Shown in pieces: positions 1 through 8,538 of a DNA stretch of 33,515 nucleotides; position 1 is the stretch's first letter; every line of letters starts with the position of its first letter. Source of the stretch: Spirulina sp. SIO3F2 (GTDB lineage: Bacteria; Cyanobacteriota; Cyanobacteriia; Cyanobacteriales; Spirulinaceae); NCBI GenBank assembly GCA_010672165.1, contig JAAHHN010000001.1:53616-87130 (forward strand), written 5' to 3'. The notes under the pieces are model-generated. The model was not told the DNA's origin. It did no database searches and was given only the letters and a program-made list of their open reading frames with translations. The position numbers and the translations under genes were made by a program.

Positions 1-2
1 CA

Positions 3-734
3 ATTAGCCTCCAATGCCCAGCAGATATTACGCGAATTCTGCTGTTGGGGGACTCGGTTGCCAATGGGAACTGGTGGACGGATCAAGCCCAAATTCTCTC
101 AGCTCTGCTGGAAAATCAATTGAATGGCAGAAGTCCCCACCCCACAGCCGTGCTGAATGCCTCAGCTAACTCTTGGGGACCCCGCAATGAATTGGCTTAT
201 GTGCAACGGTTTGGCACATTTGAGTCTCGCTGGGTAATTCTGTTACTCAATACCGATGATCTGTTTGCGACGGTTCCCACCTCGCTGCAAGTCGGCCGCG
301 ATCGCAACTACCCTGATCGCTACCCACCATTAGCATTACTCGAACTCTACCAATACTATCTGCACAAACCGCAACCCATTCCGGGTTTAAAAGCCGTGCA
401 AAACGAAGGGGGCGATCGCGTCGGTCGAAACTTAGAGGCGATCGCTTCCCTCCATCAACTGTGTCAACAACAGCACAGCCAATTGATTATTGCTCTTAGT
501 CCTCTCCGGCGTGAGGTGAGACCGGGCCAACCGAGAGACTATGAAGGGGTTGCTCGACAACGACTGCAAGATCTTGCTGGGGAATTGGCTGTTCCCTACC
601 TGGATCTGTTGCCCCAATTCAATCAAGTGGGTGCATCCTTGTACCGCGATCATATCCACCTGAGTCCCCAGGGAAATCGGATGGTGGCAGAGGTATTAGG
701 GATATGGGTACAAAAACAGGATGACAGTACATAA
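3..734 (+). CDS. SGNH/GDSL-type hydrolase, 5' end outside window
   Basis: The reading frame is open from the first bases, so the true start lies upstream; a TTG at 45 falls inside the conserved block and is not a credible start. The visible protein begins with a short hydrophobic strand ending in L-L-L-G-D-S, the block I nucleophile motif of SGNH hydrolases. Near the end it has R-D-H-I-H-L-S-P-Q-G-N (codons about 645-677), which fits block V with the catalytic Asp/His pair. The block II and III motifs are weak, although S-A-N-S-W-G-P near residue 57 could carry the oxyanion Gly/Asn. Family members remove acyl groups from lipids or polysaccharides; substrate and location cannot be told here because the N-terminus, where a signal peptide or membrane segment would be, is missing. 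The family is fairly sure; the activity is inferred. Confidence 0.72.
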   Translation: MSLQCPADITRILLLGDSVANGNWWTDQAQILSALLENQLNGRSPHPTAVLNASANSWGPRNELAYVQRFGTFESRWVILLLNTDDLFATVPTSLQVGRDRNYPDRYPPLALLELYQYYLHKPQPIPGLKAVQNEGGDRVGRNLEAIASLHQLCQQQHSQLIIALSPLRREVRPGQPRDYEGVARQRLQDLAGELAVPYLDLLPQFNQVGASLYRDHIHLSPQGNRMVAEVLGIWVQKQDDST

Positions 735-813
735 CAACAGCCTTCAACCAGATGGGAATTTTAGAATTTTACTGGGTAAGTACTGCCCGCCTGGGCATGA
801 GTTCAGCGATCGC

Positions 814-1758
814 TCAACCAACTTGTTTCACAGCGTTCAAGAGATCCTGATGTACCCCTTCAGAAGTCGCCACTAACAAGCTGGGTAATTCGTAGTTTTG
901 GTGAGTATGGGCTGGGGGCACAGACTCACCATCAAACGTCGTTACGATCGCGCCTGCCTCCTGAGCTAAGAAAGCCAGCGGCCAAGTATCCAGGAAACGA
1001 CCAGCTCGTAACACCCCACCACAAAGCTGGCCCTGCAAAATCGTGCTAAACACATTCATCCCCTGCTCGGCGGAATAGGATTCTGCCAACGACGCTACAG
1101 CATAGCGATCGCGCAATGGTTCAGCAAAACGTTCCATACTCCAACTGAAATAGATTTCCAGAGGAGATTGGCCCAATTGTATGGGTTGGCAAGCATCGAG
1201 ATCGTCCGCGATCGCGCCTCGCTTTGTGCCCTTGCCCCGCAATGCCCAGAAATATTCATCGGTGGCAGGATGGATTGAAACAGCCGCTTCATGGCCCTGT
1301 TTGCTCAGAATGCCCAGAATGATCTGATAGGTTTTATGCCCATCCATATAACAGCGAGTACCATCGATCGGGTCAAGGGTCAGTAAGTACTCTTCTCCTT
1401 CACCAAAGTCAATGCCCCGGAGGTATTTTGTGTTGTAAGTTTTCTCGTACTCTTCGCCATAGAAGCGCAGGAGAGGAAAGGAGCCCAGGAGCAAGACTTC
1501 AAAAAAAGTTTGGATCGATAAGTCAGCATCCGTCAGAGCGGTGGAAAAAAAATTGTGCCCAGCCGACTTTTCTGGTTGAGCACAGATGCGCTGTTGAATT
1601 TCGTTGGCGTAATGGGCAGCCACTCGCAGGTGGGGTAGCAAAGTAGCAAGAATGTTGTGGGGGGTTGGAAAGGTCACTAGGGCTATCGGAGGCGATCGAC
1701 AGGCTTCATTATCTAGCAAAGGTGACCGTTGGTTAACCGGGATCCCATTACAGGACAA
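814..1758 (-). CDS. Inositol monophosphatase family protein
   Basis: This belongs to the Mg-dependent, lithium-sensitive phosphatase superfamily that includes inositol monophosphatase, 3'(2'),5'-bisphosphate nucleotidase and fructose-1,6-bisphosphatase-like enzymes. Metal-binding motifs are in the usual order: G-E-E at residues 101-103, D-P-I-D-G-T at 129-134, and L-D-T-W-P-L-A near residue 260 in place of the common W-D-x-A-A, followed by Q-E-A-G-A. The open frame begins at a TTG (1758), giving about 30 more N-terminal residues than usual; a GTG at 1677 would bring the G-E-E motif to the normal position near residue 75, so the start is uncertain. No Shine-Dalgarno sequence is visible before either. 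It is convergent with the preceding hydrolase gene. Substrate is not determinable: myo-inositol phosphate, histidinol phosphate and PAP are all possible. Confidence 0.82.
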   Translation of the reverse strand: MSCNGIPVNQRSPLLDNEACRSPPIALVTFPTPHNILATLLPHLRVAAHYANEIQQRICAQPEKSAGHNFFSTALTDADLSIQTFFEVLLLGSFPLLRFYGEEYEKTYNTKYLRGIDFGEGEEYLLTLDPIDGTRCYMDGHKTYQIILGILSKQGHEAAVSIHPATDEYFWALRGKGTKRGAIADDLDACQPIQLGQSPLEIYFSWSMERFAEPLRDRYAVASLAESYSAEQGMNVFSTILQGQLCGGVLRAGRFLDTWPLAFLAQEAGAIVTTFDGESVPPAHTHQNYELPSLLVATSEGVHQDLLNAVKQVG

Positions 1759-2411
1759 CAGTTTTGAATTGTAGGGTGTAGGTAGGTTGGGTTGATGCCG
1801 GAATACTGTCGGCGGAATACAGGAACTTTACTGACAACATGCCCTAGATATGAAGCCATTGATTGTTTCACCTTAGACAATTCCCTCACTTGGCAAACTT
1901 AAATCCTGAACTGGCTATGTTAAGGAATGTATATTTCGCCGACAACGTCAACCTTAGCGAAATCTAACCTAAAACTTTTGTCTGGTACTGAGGGTTTCGT
2001 TATAATTTGGGCAGAAAATCACCAGTTTGCCACTCAAAATCAACCATTGCTCATCAGAAGCGATTCTCAAATTGGGTAGCAACCTGAATTGCTAGGGATA
2101 TCATCGGTTCATTGTAGAAACCTTAAGAGACAACCAGCCCCCCCAACCCCACACAACTAGCGAGGGGCTGTAAATCAGGAATAGCAATGGGAATCTAACT
2201 GATGATAGCCCCAAGTCGCTGCTAATCATAATTAATTGCTAACAAGAGCAAGCAGTAGACTAGAGAATAGTGGTGTAGACGTAGAGTGGTAATGCCTGTC
2301 GCATCAAGATTTGATCAATGCTTGAATTCTCACAACTTAAGATGATATCCAATTGACGACTGACCATATGCTGTCAAAAACTATAGAAACTGGATTAGAG
2401 GGGAAACATCA
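1759..2411. other. 653-base gap without a convincing gene
   Basis: No reading frame of convincing length or start is present on either strand; the longest noticed is 50 codons from 1927. The gap holds a near-ideal promoter (1978-2006), a 6-bp hairpin (2077-2094) and a 7-bp hairpin (2135-2170). It may be the long leader of the small membrane protein gene at 2412 or an unannotated small RNA. Confidence 0.5.
1978..2006 (+). promoter_or_regulatory. Sigma-70 type promoter
   Basis: TTGTCT (1978-1983) and a perfect TATAAT (2001-2006) are separated by exactly 17 bases. Transcription would begin near 2013. The next forward gene starts 400 bases downstream, so the product may be a small RNA or a long 5' leader. 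Confidence 0.5.
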
Positions 2412-2669
2412 ATGTGGGTTTGGGTGGCTGCGATCGGTTTACTATTACTGGGGGCACAACTTTACGATTGGTGGATACAAACCACGCTACCATTTTGGTT
2501 TTCCGGGTTGGCTGGCTTGGGTCTGGCGATCGTCTCAAATCACCAGTTTACAAAATCCGTAACCCCCTCCCCACTCTCAGCCCCCCCTCCTGAAAACAGC
2601 TCAGATCCAGACGCTTTGACAAAGCCATCCCCAATCTCCTTCAAAATCAACCCACCCACATCTCAATGA
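2412..2669 (+). CDS. Small hypothetical membrane protein
   Basis: The protein has 85 residues. The ATG at 2412 follows a purine-rich AGAGGGG placed about 9 bases upstream, a credible ribosome site that sets this start over the overlapping frame beginning at 2353. Residues 1-18 and about 28-44 are hydrophobic and separated by the charged/aromatic stretch Y-D-W-W, so two short membrane segments are likely. The second half (45-85) is polar and rich in Pro and Ser and probably disordered. It converges with the coiled-coil gene, with only 4 bases between the stops. I do not recognise a family and assign no function. Confidence 0.6.
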   Translation: MWVWVAAIGLLLLGAQLYDWWIQTTLPFWFSGLAGLGLAIVSNHQFTKSVTPSPLSAPPPENSSDPDALTKPSPISFKINPPTSQ

Positions 2670-2673
2670 TCTT

Positions 2674-3231
2674 TCATTGCTCCAGGTCACGCTTGAGATT
2701 TTGGAGATCTTGCGCAATTTCCCATTCCCGAAATTGCGCTTCAACAGGATCAAGGGGATCAGAATTCGTGTAGCTAGCGGGGTTCTCCCAGCCCGATGCT
2801 GGTGTGTGAGCGGAACGTGGCATCTGGGCAATTTTCCGTTGGATTTCTTGGTGCTTATGTTGCGTTTGTTGATAGAGCTGTTGAGCTTGAGTGAGATGTT
2901 GTTTAACACTGGCAAGCTGACCCCACATTTGATTCCCCTGACGCAGCAGTGCCGCTTCCCGCTCCCGTGCTGGTTTAACCAGATCAAAGCGCCCTGCCCG
3001 TTCCGCTTTGGCAATCCGCTCGTGCCAGCGTTTGATCTCCGCTGCAATCAACAACACGGAGTTCTGAAGTTGTTGCTCCTTGGCTTGCAGCGATTGTATG
3101 AGCTGCTGGGTTTTTACTGCCTGCTCACGGAGTTGCTCTTCGAGAGCCTGGAGTTCTAGGTAGGGATGACGTTTGAGAAAGTCATCCAAACGCTGCTCCA
3201 GAAATTGGCTCATGTCATCAAAAAGCCCCAT
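2674..3231 (-). CDS. Coiled-coil protein of a cyanobacterial conserved family (TIGR04376-like)
   Basis: The protein has 185 residues. It begins M-G-L-F-D-D-M-S-Q-F-L-E-Q-R-L, followed by a long heptad-rich helix (about 25-135) dominated by Gln, Glu, Leu and Lys, including the patch R-E-R-E-A-A-L-L-R-Q-G-N-Q near the middle. From memory this resembles the cyanobacterial family TIGR04376, whose function is unknown; I could not check it. The tail (about 136-165) is Pro/Ser-rich and ends in another short helix. There is no signal peptide or membrane segment, so it is probably cytoplasmic. It lies 12 bases downstream of the bitopic membrane protein gene on the same strand, so the two are probably cotranscribed. 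Confidence 0.7.
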   Translation of the reverse strand: MGLFDDMSQFLEQRLDDFLKRHPYLELQALEEQLREQAVKTQQLIQSLQAKEQQLQNSVLLIAAEIKRWHERIAKAERAGRFDLVKPAREREAALLRQGNQMWGQLASVKQHLTQAQQLYQQTQHKHQEIQRKIAQMPRSAHTPASGWENPASYTNSDPLDPVEAQFREWEIAQDLQNLKRDLEQ

Positions 3232-3243
3232 GATGTCTCCGCC

Positions 3244-4317
3244 CTAGAAGCTTTGGCCATTGGTAATGGAACGGACATCTCCATTGCGGCGGATCGTTGC
3301 GATTTGGCTGCTAGCATCAGCCGAAACGAGCATCCAACCACTATTACCGACTTCTTCACCAGGCTCAACCCGATGATGGATGCTTTCTCCCTCTTTCACT
3401 AACACAGTCGTGCGATCGCCAGCTTGGATAATTCCAACCACTTTATAGTCTCCCGTAGGCAAAGGCTTTTCAAGGGGGGGCTCGTTAACGGGGTCAGTCT
3501 CAAAAGTGGGAACGGTCGTCTCTGAGCGACGGGTGAGCTGATCCGGCGTCGGGACTTGGGGTAGACGCGACGGCGATGCAGCATTTTCTGACGGTGTGGT
3601 CAAATCTTGAGACGATGACTGCGTCACGGGGGCTCGACTGGGTGGATACACCGGAATGTAGATCCGTTCGATCACCTGCGGGCTGACAGCAATATCAGTC
3701 TGAGCACCGCCTGGAGTTGCTGTGGCTTGAGACGGTCTCTGAGGGGTTTGCAGCGGCTGTCGTTCGATGACCCGAAGCGAACGCAACATATATTGGGCAA
3801 ATTGCGCATCCTCAGGCGACAGCGCCACTACCTCTGCCTCCGATATAGCAGAATCTGAAGCTGCTGTTGTAGTCCGGTCAGATGGACGGTTCTGGTGGAC
3901 ATACCAAACAATTGCACTCCCTAAAGATAAACAAGCCACTCCAAAACAAACTTTATCAAAGTGCCCCCAAAGTCTAGTGCGCCAAGCACGGAATTGAGTT
4001 TGCCAGGTTAGGCTAGACTGACGTGAAGTCGCTTGAGATTTTGAGGGCTGGGTGCGCGTTCGAATAGTTCGACGAGGCTTAACGGTTACAGGGGATGTTG
4101 TAGTTACGTTAGTCGCCTTGACTGGAACTGTGGGGAGTTTTTCGGTCTGCTGATGGGCAAGCTGGTTGGGCAGATGTGAGCCACTTCCTTCGAGCAGCAC
4201 ATCCACATTAGCAAAGAGATCATTCATCAAATGCTCTGCATCTTGTTCCATTGACCACGATTCAACAGAGTGGGGAAGGGGGGAGATGTTGTGATCAGTT
4301 TGAACCGGGTCGGTCAT
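3244..4317 (-). CDS. Bitopic membrane protein with GspC/PilP-like C-terminal domain
   Basis: I chose the ATG at 4317 over the GTG at 4335 because AGGCAGG lies at ribosome-site distance before it; the protein then has 357 residues. Residues 1-120 are polar, with a basic Thr/Arg-rich stretch around 80-100. One hydrophobic segment follows (about 123-141), then a long Pro/Ser/Thr-rich linker. The compact C-terminal domain (about 286-357) has the pattern G-D-Y-K-V-V-G-I-I-Q-A-G-D-R, then V-x-P-G-E-E-V-G and I-A-T-I-R-R-N-G-D. This resembles the small periplasmic beta-domain of type II secretion GspC and type IV pilus PilP. The topology would be cytoplasmic N-terminus and periplasmic C-terminus. 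A link to pilus or secretion machinery is inference from this weak likeness; no pil or gsp gene is nearby. It is divergent from aroC. Confidence 0.65.
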   Translation of the reverse strand: MTDPVQTDHNISPLPHSVESWSMEQDAEHLMNDLFANVDVLLEGSGSHLPNQLAHQQTEKLPTVPVKATNVTTTSPVTVKPRRTIRTRTQPSKSQATSRQSSLTWQTQFRAWRTRLWGHFDKVCFGVACLSLGSAIVWYVHQNRPSDRTTTAASDSAISEAEVVALSPEDAQFAQYMLRSLRVIERQPLQTPQRPSQATATPGGAQTDIAVSPQVIERIYIPVYPPSRAPVTQSSSQDLTTPSENAASPSRLPQVPTPDQLTRRSETTVPTFETDPVNEPPLEKPLPTGDYKVVGIIQAGDRTTVLVKEGESIHHRVEPGEEVGNSGWMLVSADASSQIATIRRNGDVRSITNGQSF

Positions 4318-4502
4318 TGCGAAACCTGCCTGCACTGCCTAAACAGTAATGTGAAGATGAAACAGACATTAAGTGTAGTTCATTCCTCAATGGCACGTAT
4401 ACGTTTGGCAGTGAAATCATTGGCCCGAGTGCACAGAATAGGCTCTAAAATATCGGGACAGGATAGTTGATGCTGATCGCACTGGGTCAGAAGATTTTGA
4501 GT

Positions 4503-5597
4503 ATGGGTAGCACCTTTGGACACCTCTTTCGTATTACCACCTTTGGTGAATCTCATGGTGGGGGTGTTGGTGTAGTCATTGATGGCTGTCCTCCACGCCT
4601 CACCTTGAGCCCTGAAGACATTCAGTTTGAGCTCGATCGCCGTCGACCAGGACAGAGTAAAATTACAACCCCTCGCCAAGAAGCCGATCGCTGCGAAATT
4701 TTATCCGGCGTGTTTGAGGGACAAACCCTCGGTACGCCAATCAGTATATTAGTACGAAACAAGGATCCCCGACCCCAAGACTATGCAGAAATGAAGCATA
4801 AGTATCGCCCTTCCCATGCGGATGCCACCTATGATGCCAAATACGGTATCCGAAATTGGCAGGGTGGGGGACGGTCTTCGGCACGGGAAACGATTGGTCG
4901 AGTAGCAGCCGGGGCGATCGCCAAAAAGCTTCTGGCCCAGATCGCTGAGGTTGAAATCGTTGCCTATGTCAAACGCATTCAAACCCTCGAAGCGACTATT
5001 GACCCCGAAACGGTGACCTTGGAAGCAGTTGAGCAAAATATTGTTCGTTGTCCGGATGCGCCTTGTGCTGAGCGAATGATTAAATTAATCGACCAAGCTC
5101 GCCGTGAGCAAAACTCTCTCGGTGGGGTCGTCGAATGTGTCGCGCGATCAGTACCCAAAGGACTCGGAGACCCAGTGTTTGACAAGCTTGAAGCGGATTT
5201 GGCTAAAGGCATTATGTCTTTGCCCGCCACCAAAGGGTTTGAAATCGGCTCTGGGTTTGCGGGAACAGAACTCACTGGCCAAGCGCATAATGATGAATTT
5301 ATTGTTGACTCAACCGGACAGATGCGGACTGCCACGAATCGCTCGGGTGGTGTGCAAGGCGGTATCAGCAATGGTGAGTCGATCATCTTGCGGGCTGCAT
5401 TTAAGCCTACAGCGACGATTGGGCAAGCACAAAAAACCGTCACCCGGACTGGGGAGGCAACTGTGCTTGCCGCAAAAGGTCGCCACGACCCTTGCGTTTT
5501 ACCAAGGGCTGTGCCTATGGTAGAAGCAATGGTCGCACTGGTGTTGTGTGATCATTTGCTTCGGCATCAGGGTCAATGTTGTGTTCTCAAGCCTTGA
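4503..5597 (+). CDS. aroC: Chorismate synthase
   Basis: The enzyme converts 5-enolpyruvylshikimate-3-phosphate to chorismate, the last step of the shikimate pathway, using reduced FMN. All signature stretches are visible: G-E-S-H-G-x-G-V-G near residue 15, R-R-P-G-Q-S near 48, and the central G-x-G-R-S-S-A-R-E-T block. The C-terminal part contains [12 protein letters not shown]. The frame is open from 4467, but the ATG at 4503 gives the family N-terminus [10 protein letters not shown] and 364 residues, close to the usual length. The stop touches the start codon of the next gene, so the two are probably cotranscribed. It is divergent from the bitopic membrane protein gene, with their promoters in the 185 bases between. 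Identification is very secure. Confidence 0.97.
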   Translation: MGSTFGHLFRITTFGESHGGGVGVVIDGCPPRLTLSPEDIQFELDRRRPGQSKITTPRQEADRCEILSGVFEGQTLGTPISILVRNKDPRPQDYAEMKHKYRPSHADATYDAKYGIRNWQGGGRSSARETIGRVAAGAIAKKLLAQIAEVEIVAYVKRIQTLEATIDPETVTLEAVEQNIVRCPDAPCAERMIKLIDQARREQNSLGGVVECVARSVPKGLGDPVFDKLEADLAKGIMSLPATKGFEIGSGFAGTELTGQAHNDEFIVDSTGQMRTATNRSGGVQGGISNGESIILRAAFKPTATIGQAQKTVTRTGEATVLAAKGRHDPCVLPRAVPMVEAMVALVLCDHLLRHQGQCCVLKP

Positions 5598-6500
5598 ATG
5601 TGCTTCATGGAAACCCAATCTTCAACTGAATTTCTCATCCAATTTTGGGGTGTACGCGGCAGTATTCCCTCGCCTGGAGCGCATACAGTCCGCTATGGTG
5701 GCAATACCTCCTGTGTGGATATGCGCATTGCTGGCAAGCATTTAATCTTTGACGGCGGTACAGGGTTACGCATTTTGGGTAAAGCCTTGCTCCAAAATTC
5801 CCCTGTCGAAGCCGACGTTTTCTTTACCCATTACCATTGGGATCATATCCAGGGGATTCCCTTTTTCTTCCCTGCTTTTAGTGAAGCGGACTGCTTCCAT
5901 ATTCATGGTCAAGTGCCACCTGAAGATGGTTTATCCATGAATATGTCTGAGCATTTTCGGGAGCGGGTATTGCATATCAATTCCCCTGTTCCTGTGGCAG
6001 ATATTGCCACCCAACTCAAGTTTCACGATCTGGTTTGTGGTGAAGTCTTTGAGCTTGGAGATATTCATATTGAAACCATGCCCTTAAATCACCCGAATGG
6101 GGCGATGGGATATCGAGTTACTTGGGGTGGGTTCACGGCAGTTTATTGTACTGATACTGAGCATTTCCCTGATCGTTTGGATGAGAACGTCTTGCACCTG
6201 GCTCGTAATGCGGACATTCTGATTTACGATGCTATGTATACCGACGAGGAATATCACAATCCCAAGTCCCCCAAAGTCGGCTGGGGCCATTCAACTTGGC
6301 AAGAGGGTGTTAAAGTTTCTCAAGCTGCAGGAGTTAAGCAGTTCGTGGTTTTTCACCATGAGCCCAATCATAGCGATGAATTTCTCGATCAAGTCTATCA
6401 AGAAGTTAAATCAGTGATGCCTAATGCTGTACTCGCCAAGGAGCGGATGGTGTTGGATGTTACTAAGGCAGCTCAAGGCAATAATTATTGGCCAGAGTAG
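5598..6500 (+). CDS. MBL-fold metallo-hydrolase
   Basis: This is a metallo-beta-lactamase-fold hydrolase of the phosphodiesterase-like branch. The N-terminal W-G-V-R-G-S-I-P-S-P-G and Y-G-G-N-T-S-C are typical of that branch. The zinc motif H-Y-H-W-D-H is at 78-83, followed by G-I-P-F-F-F-P. Further ligands are likely in L-N-H-P-N-G (about 167-172), Y-C-T-D-T-E-H (about 184-190) and the late H-H-E-P (about 253-256). The ATG at 5598 abuts the aroC stop; a second ATG at 5607 is equally possible. There is no signal peptide, so it is cytoplasmic. Substrate is unknown (cyclic nucleotides and phosphonate-type esters are known for relatives). Its pairing with aroC suggests cotranscription but not a shared pathway. 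Confidence 0.85.
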   Translation: MCFMETQSSTEFLIQFWGVRGSIPSPGAHTVRYGGNTSCVDMRIAGKHLIFDGGTGLRILGKALLQNSPVEADVFFTHYHWDHIQGIPFFFPAFSEADCFHIHGQVPPEDGLSMNMSEHFRERVLHINSPVPVADIATQLKFHDLVCGEVFELGDIHIETMPLNHPNGAMGYRVTWGGFTAVYCTDTEHFPDRLDENVLHLARNADILIYDAMYTDEEYHNPKSPKVGWGHSTWQEGVKVSQAAGVKQFVVFHHEPNHSDEFLDQVYQEVKSVMPNAVLAKERMVLDVTKAAQGNNYWPE

Positions 6501-6545
6501 CGTTTTGTGCATTAACTCAACCTACGAAAAAACCACAAATTTCAA

Positions 6546-6718
6546 CTTGGATGAGAGGTGGACGAATATTTTACGCGGGGTTTGTGCCAAGCAGCGGGCA
6601 AGATTCCTGCGTTACGGATGAATGAGGCGCAAAACAATAGCGCAGACGTCTCGTCTGCCCGACAAAAATCAACAGATTATGGCGGCCCGCACTTTTTTTC
6701 GTCCACCCCTTGGATGAG
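6546..6718. mobile_element. MITE-like element with 10-bp flanking direct repeats
   Basis: The 10-mer CTTGGATGAG occurs at 6546-6555 and again at 6709-6718. Immediately inside are perfect 10-bp inverted repeats, GGTGGACGAA at 6557-6566 and TTCGTCCACC at 6698-6707, with weaker complementarity continuing inward to the GCGGG/CCCGC positions. The roughly 153-bp interior has no coding frame and contains the palindrome GCAGACG-TCT-CGTCTGC. This is the architecture of a non-autonomous transposable element with a target duplication. It lies 65 bases upstream of the rplS start, so it may alter that gene's promoter or leader. Confidence 0.6.
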
Positions 6719-6783
6719 GTTTGGTTCAGAAAGCGAGGGTTTTCATGATACCATTGTAAGCCGTGAGTTTTTTGCAAAAAGTA

Positions 6784-7149
6784 ATGAATGCAGAGGCGAT
6801 TATCCGCTCAATTGAAGCGGAACATTTAAAAGATTCGCTCCCAACCATCCATGTGGGCGATCGCGTTCGAGTGGGTATAAAAATCCAAGAAGGCGGCAAA
6901 GAACGAGTTCAGCCCTATGAGGGCACAGTGATTGCCATGCGTCATGGTGGGATTAATCAGACCATCACTGTCCGTCGAATTTTCCAAGGCGTTGGTGTCG
7001 AGCGGGTCTTCCTTCTCCATTCACCACTGGTTGCCAACATCAAGGTACTGCGTCGGGGTAAAGTCCGGCGAGCCAAGCTCTATTACCTACGCGATCGAGT
7101 TGGTAAAGCCACCCGTATCAAGCAGCGATTCGATCGCAGCTTAGATTAG
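6784..7149 (+). CDS. rplS: Ribosomal protein bL19
   Basis: This 50S subunit protein sits at the interface with the small subunit. The frame is open from a GTG at 6763, but the ATG at 6784 gives the standard cyanobacterial start [11 protein letters not shown] and 121 residues, the usual size. The family stretches V-G-D-R-V-R-V near residue 25, Y-E-G-T-V-I-A near 48 and the late [12 protein letters not shown] are all present. No good Shine-Dalgarno sequence precedes the ATG. Upstream lies the MITE-like element; downstream is tRNA-Trp and then secE. Identification is secure. Confidence 0.96.
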   Translation: MNAEAIIRSIEAEHLKDSLPTIHVGDRVRVGIKIQEGGKERVQPYEGTVIAMRHGGINQTITVRRIFQGVGVERVFLLHSPLVANIKVLRRGKVRRAKLYYLRDRVGKATRIKQRFDRSLD

Positions 7150-7291
7150 AAGTGCAAGTATGTTAAGTATGGACAATATCACAGATACTTCATTTGTGAG
7201 ACGATGCACACAGCAAACCATTTTGCGCTGGACTGAATTTGCGCTAGACTGGATACCTAGGTCATGGGTCTTGCTTTTAATGGTTGCCCAG

Positions 7292-7364
7292 GCGCTCTTA
7301 GTTCAGTTGGTAGAACGCAGGTCTCCAAAACCTGATGTCGGGGGTTCAAGTCCTCCAGGGCGCG
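7292..7364 (+). tRNA. trnW: tRNA-Trp (CCA anticodon)
   Basis: The full cloverleaf folds by eye. The acceptor stem 7292-7298 pairs with 7357-7363 at all seven positions (one G-U). The D-arm GTTC/GAAC follows TA. The anticodon stem CAGGT/ACCTG (7318-7322 and 7330-7334) encloses CTCCAAA with anticodon CCA at 7325-7327. The T-arm GGGGG/CCTCC encloses TTCAAGT. The discriminator base is G, as expected for tryptophan. The terminal CCA is not encoded. A position before secE is common in cyanobacteria. Confidence 0.96.
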
Positions 7365-7562
7365 TTAATCAATGCTCCGCTTTGCCGCTTAATGCTGTGC
7401 ACGACTTCTAGAGTACAAATAAGTAGGGTCAGCTTCTTACAGTCTTAAGAAATGTGCAAATTTTACTCTATCAGTTGGGTTCAAAATGTTCCGAGTTGAA
7501 GACTCGGTGAGTTGAGGAGCATTCAAACCAGTAATCGAGTTTTTGAAAATTGAACTTTAACG
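7365..7562 (+). promoter_or_regulatory. Leader between tRNA-Trp and secE
   Basis: These 198 bases have no coding frame of note. They contain a hairpin, CCGAGT (7492-7497) and ACTCGG (7503-7508) around a five-base loop, followed by TGAGTTGAGGAGC. No T-run follows the hairpin, so it is more likely a leader element than a terminator. A promoter for secE-nusG is expected here, but none with both consensus boxes was found. Confidence 0.35.
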
Positions 7563-7877
7563 ATGGCAAAAAAGAAGAAAAAATCCACCACTGATAACAG
7601 TGGGAATGGTTCCAGCAAAGCGGCTCGTCAAAAATCCACTCCCGCGACCAGCGATGTTACAGCCACACCCACTTCCGAACCAGAGAGCAAAGGCGGTTTT
7701 GATGTGTTTGGCTTTCTCAAAGAATCTCGGGAAGAACTCGCTAAAGTGGTCTGGCCATCACGGCAGCAACTCATTGGTGAATCTGTTACTGTGATCCTGA
7801 TGGTCACGCTGGTGGCGACCACAATTTATTTAGTAGATAACTTGTTTAGTTGGTTGAGCGACACTGTATTCTTATGA
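7563..7877 (+). CDS. secE: Preprotein translocase subunit SecE
   Basis: SecE stabilises SecY in the plasma- and thylakoid-membrane translocon. The protein has 104 residues. The first 45 form a Lys/Ser/Thr/Pro-rich polar tail beginning M-A-K-K-K-K-K. The conserved domain follows: F-L-K-E-S-R-E-E-L-A-K-V-V-W-P-S-R (about 51-67), the amphipathic helix signature of SecE, then one membrane span (about 74-98). This is the single-span form usual in cyanobacteria and chloroplasts. The stop overlaps the nusG start (ATGA at 7874-7877), so translation is coupled. The gene order secE-nusG-rplK-rplA supports the call. Confidence 0.95.
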   Translation: MAKKKKKSTTDNSGNGSSKAARQKSTPATSDVTATPTSEPESKGGFDVFGFLKESREELAKVVWPSRQQLIGESVTVILMVTLVATTIYLVDNLFSWLSDTVFL

Positions 7878-8536
7878 ATGTCACCACAGAATCTTCAGAC
7901 TGGGATAATTCTCAAGCAGAACAACCTGAACAGTCTAAAGCCAAAACCCACTGGTATGCGGTGCAAGTTGCCTCAGGCTGCGAGAAACGTGTCAAGGCCA
8001 ACCTGGAACAACGGGTGCATACGCTTGATGTTGCTGATCGCATCTTGCAAGTGCAAATCCCGAGTGTTTCAACCATGAAGGTTCGGAAAGATGGAACCCG
8101 AACTCATGTGGAAGAAAAGGTCTTTCCTGGCTATGTATTAGTTAACGTCGTTTGCGTTTGGGATGCCAACAACAATAAATGGGAGGTGGATGATGAAGCC
8201 TGGCAGGCCATCAAGAGTACGCCCCATGTCATTAACTTTGTGGGAGCAGAGCAAAAACGTGCCACTGGGCGTGGGCGTGGTCATGTCAAACCCTTACCTC
8301 TCAGTGCAGCTGAAGTGGAACGTATCTTCAAGCGAGCTGAAGAGCAGGAACCTGTAGTCAAGATTGACATGGCGATCGGGGATAAAGTACTGGTTTTATC
8401 TGGCCCCTTTAAAGATTTTGAAGGTGAGGTCATTGAAGTCAGTCCAGAACGGAGCAAGCTTAAAGCCCTGCTCTCCATTTTTGGGCGGGATACCCCCGTG
8501 GAACTGGAATTTACTCAAGTGGAAAAACAAGGTTAA
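7874..8536 (+). CDS. nusG: Transcription termination/antitermination factor NusG
   Basis: NusG binds RNA polymerase and couples it to Rho or ribosomes. The protein has 220 residues from the ATG at 7874, which overlaps the secE stop by four bases; an upstream in-frame extension to 7850 lies inside secE and is not needed. A poorly conserved acidic N-terminal tail (1-28) precedes the NGN domain, [11 protein letters not shown] (about 30-40), with F-P-G-Y-V-L-V near residue 83. The KOW domain is at the C-terminus ([16 protein letters not shown], about 165-180). The rplK gene starts two bases after the stop. Identification is secure. Confidence 0.96.
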   Translation: MNVTTESSDWDNSQAEQPEQSKAKTHWYAVQVASGCEKRVKANLEQRVHTLDVADRILQVQIPSVSTMKVRKDGTRTHVEEKVFPGYVLVNVVCVWDANNNKWEVDDEAWQAIKSTPHVINFVGAEQKRATGRGRGHVKPLPLSAAEVERIFKRAEEQEPVVKIDMAIGDKVLVLSGPFKDFEGEVIEVSPERSKLKALLSIFGRDTPVELEFTQVEKQG

Positions 8537-8538
8537 AG

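Noticed and set aside
1927-2079. 50-codon open frame overlapping the orphan promoter
   Set aside because: The promoter lies inside the frame, so that transcript would miss its start; composition is not protein-like and no family is recognised.
2120-2175. Yfr1-like small RNA because of the C-rich, CACAC-containing loop
   Set aside because: The specific Yfr1 core motif and a terminator with a T-run are missing.
2677-3159. 160-codon frame opposite the coiled-coil gene
   Set aside because: It is antisense to a frame with clear heptad coding; the Leu/Phe-rich product is the expected complement of Gln/Lys/Glu codons.
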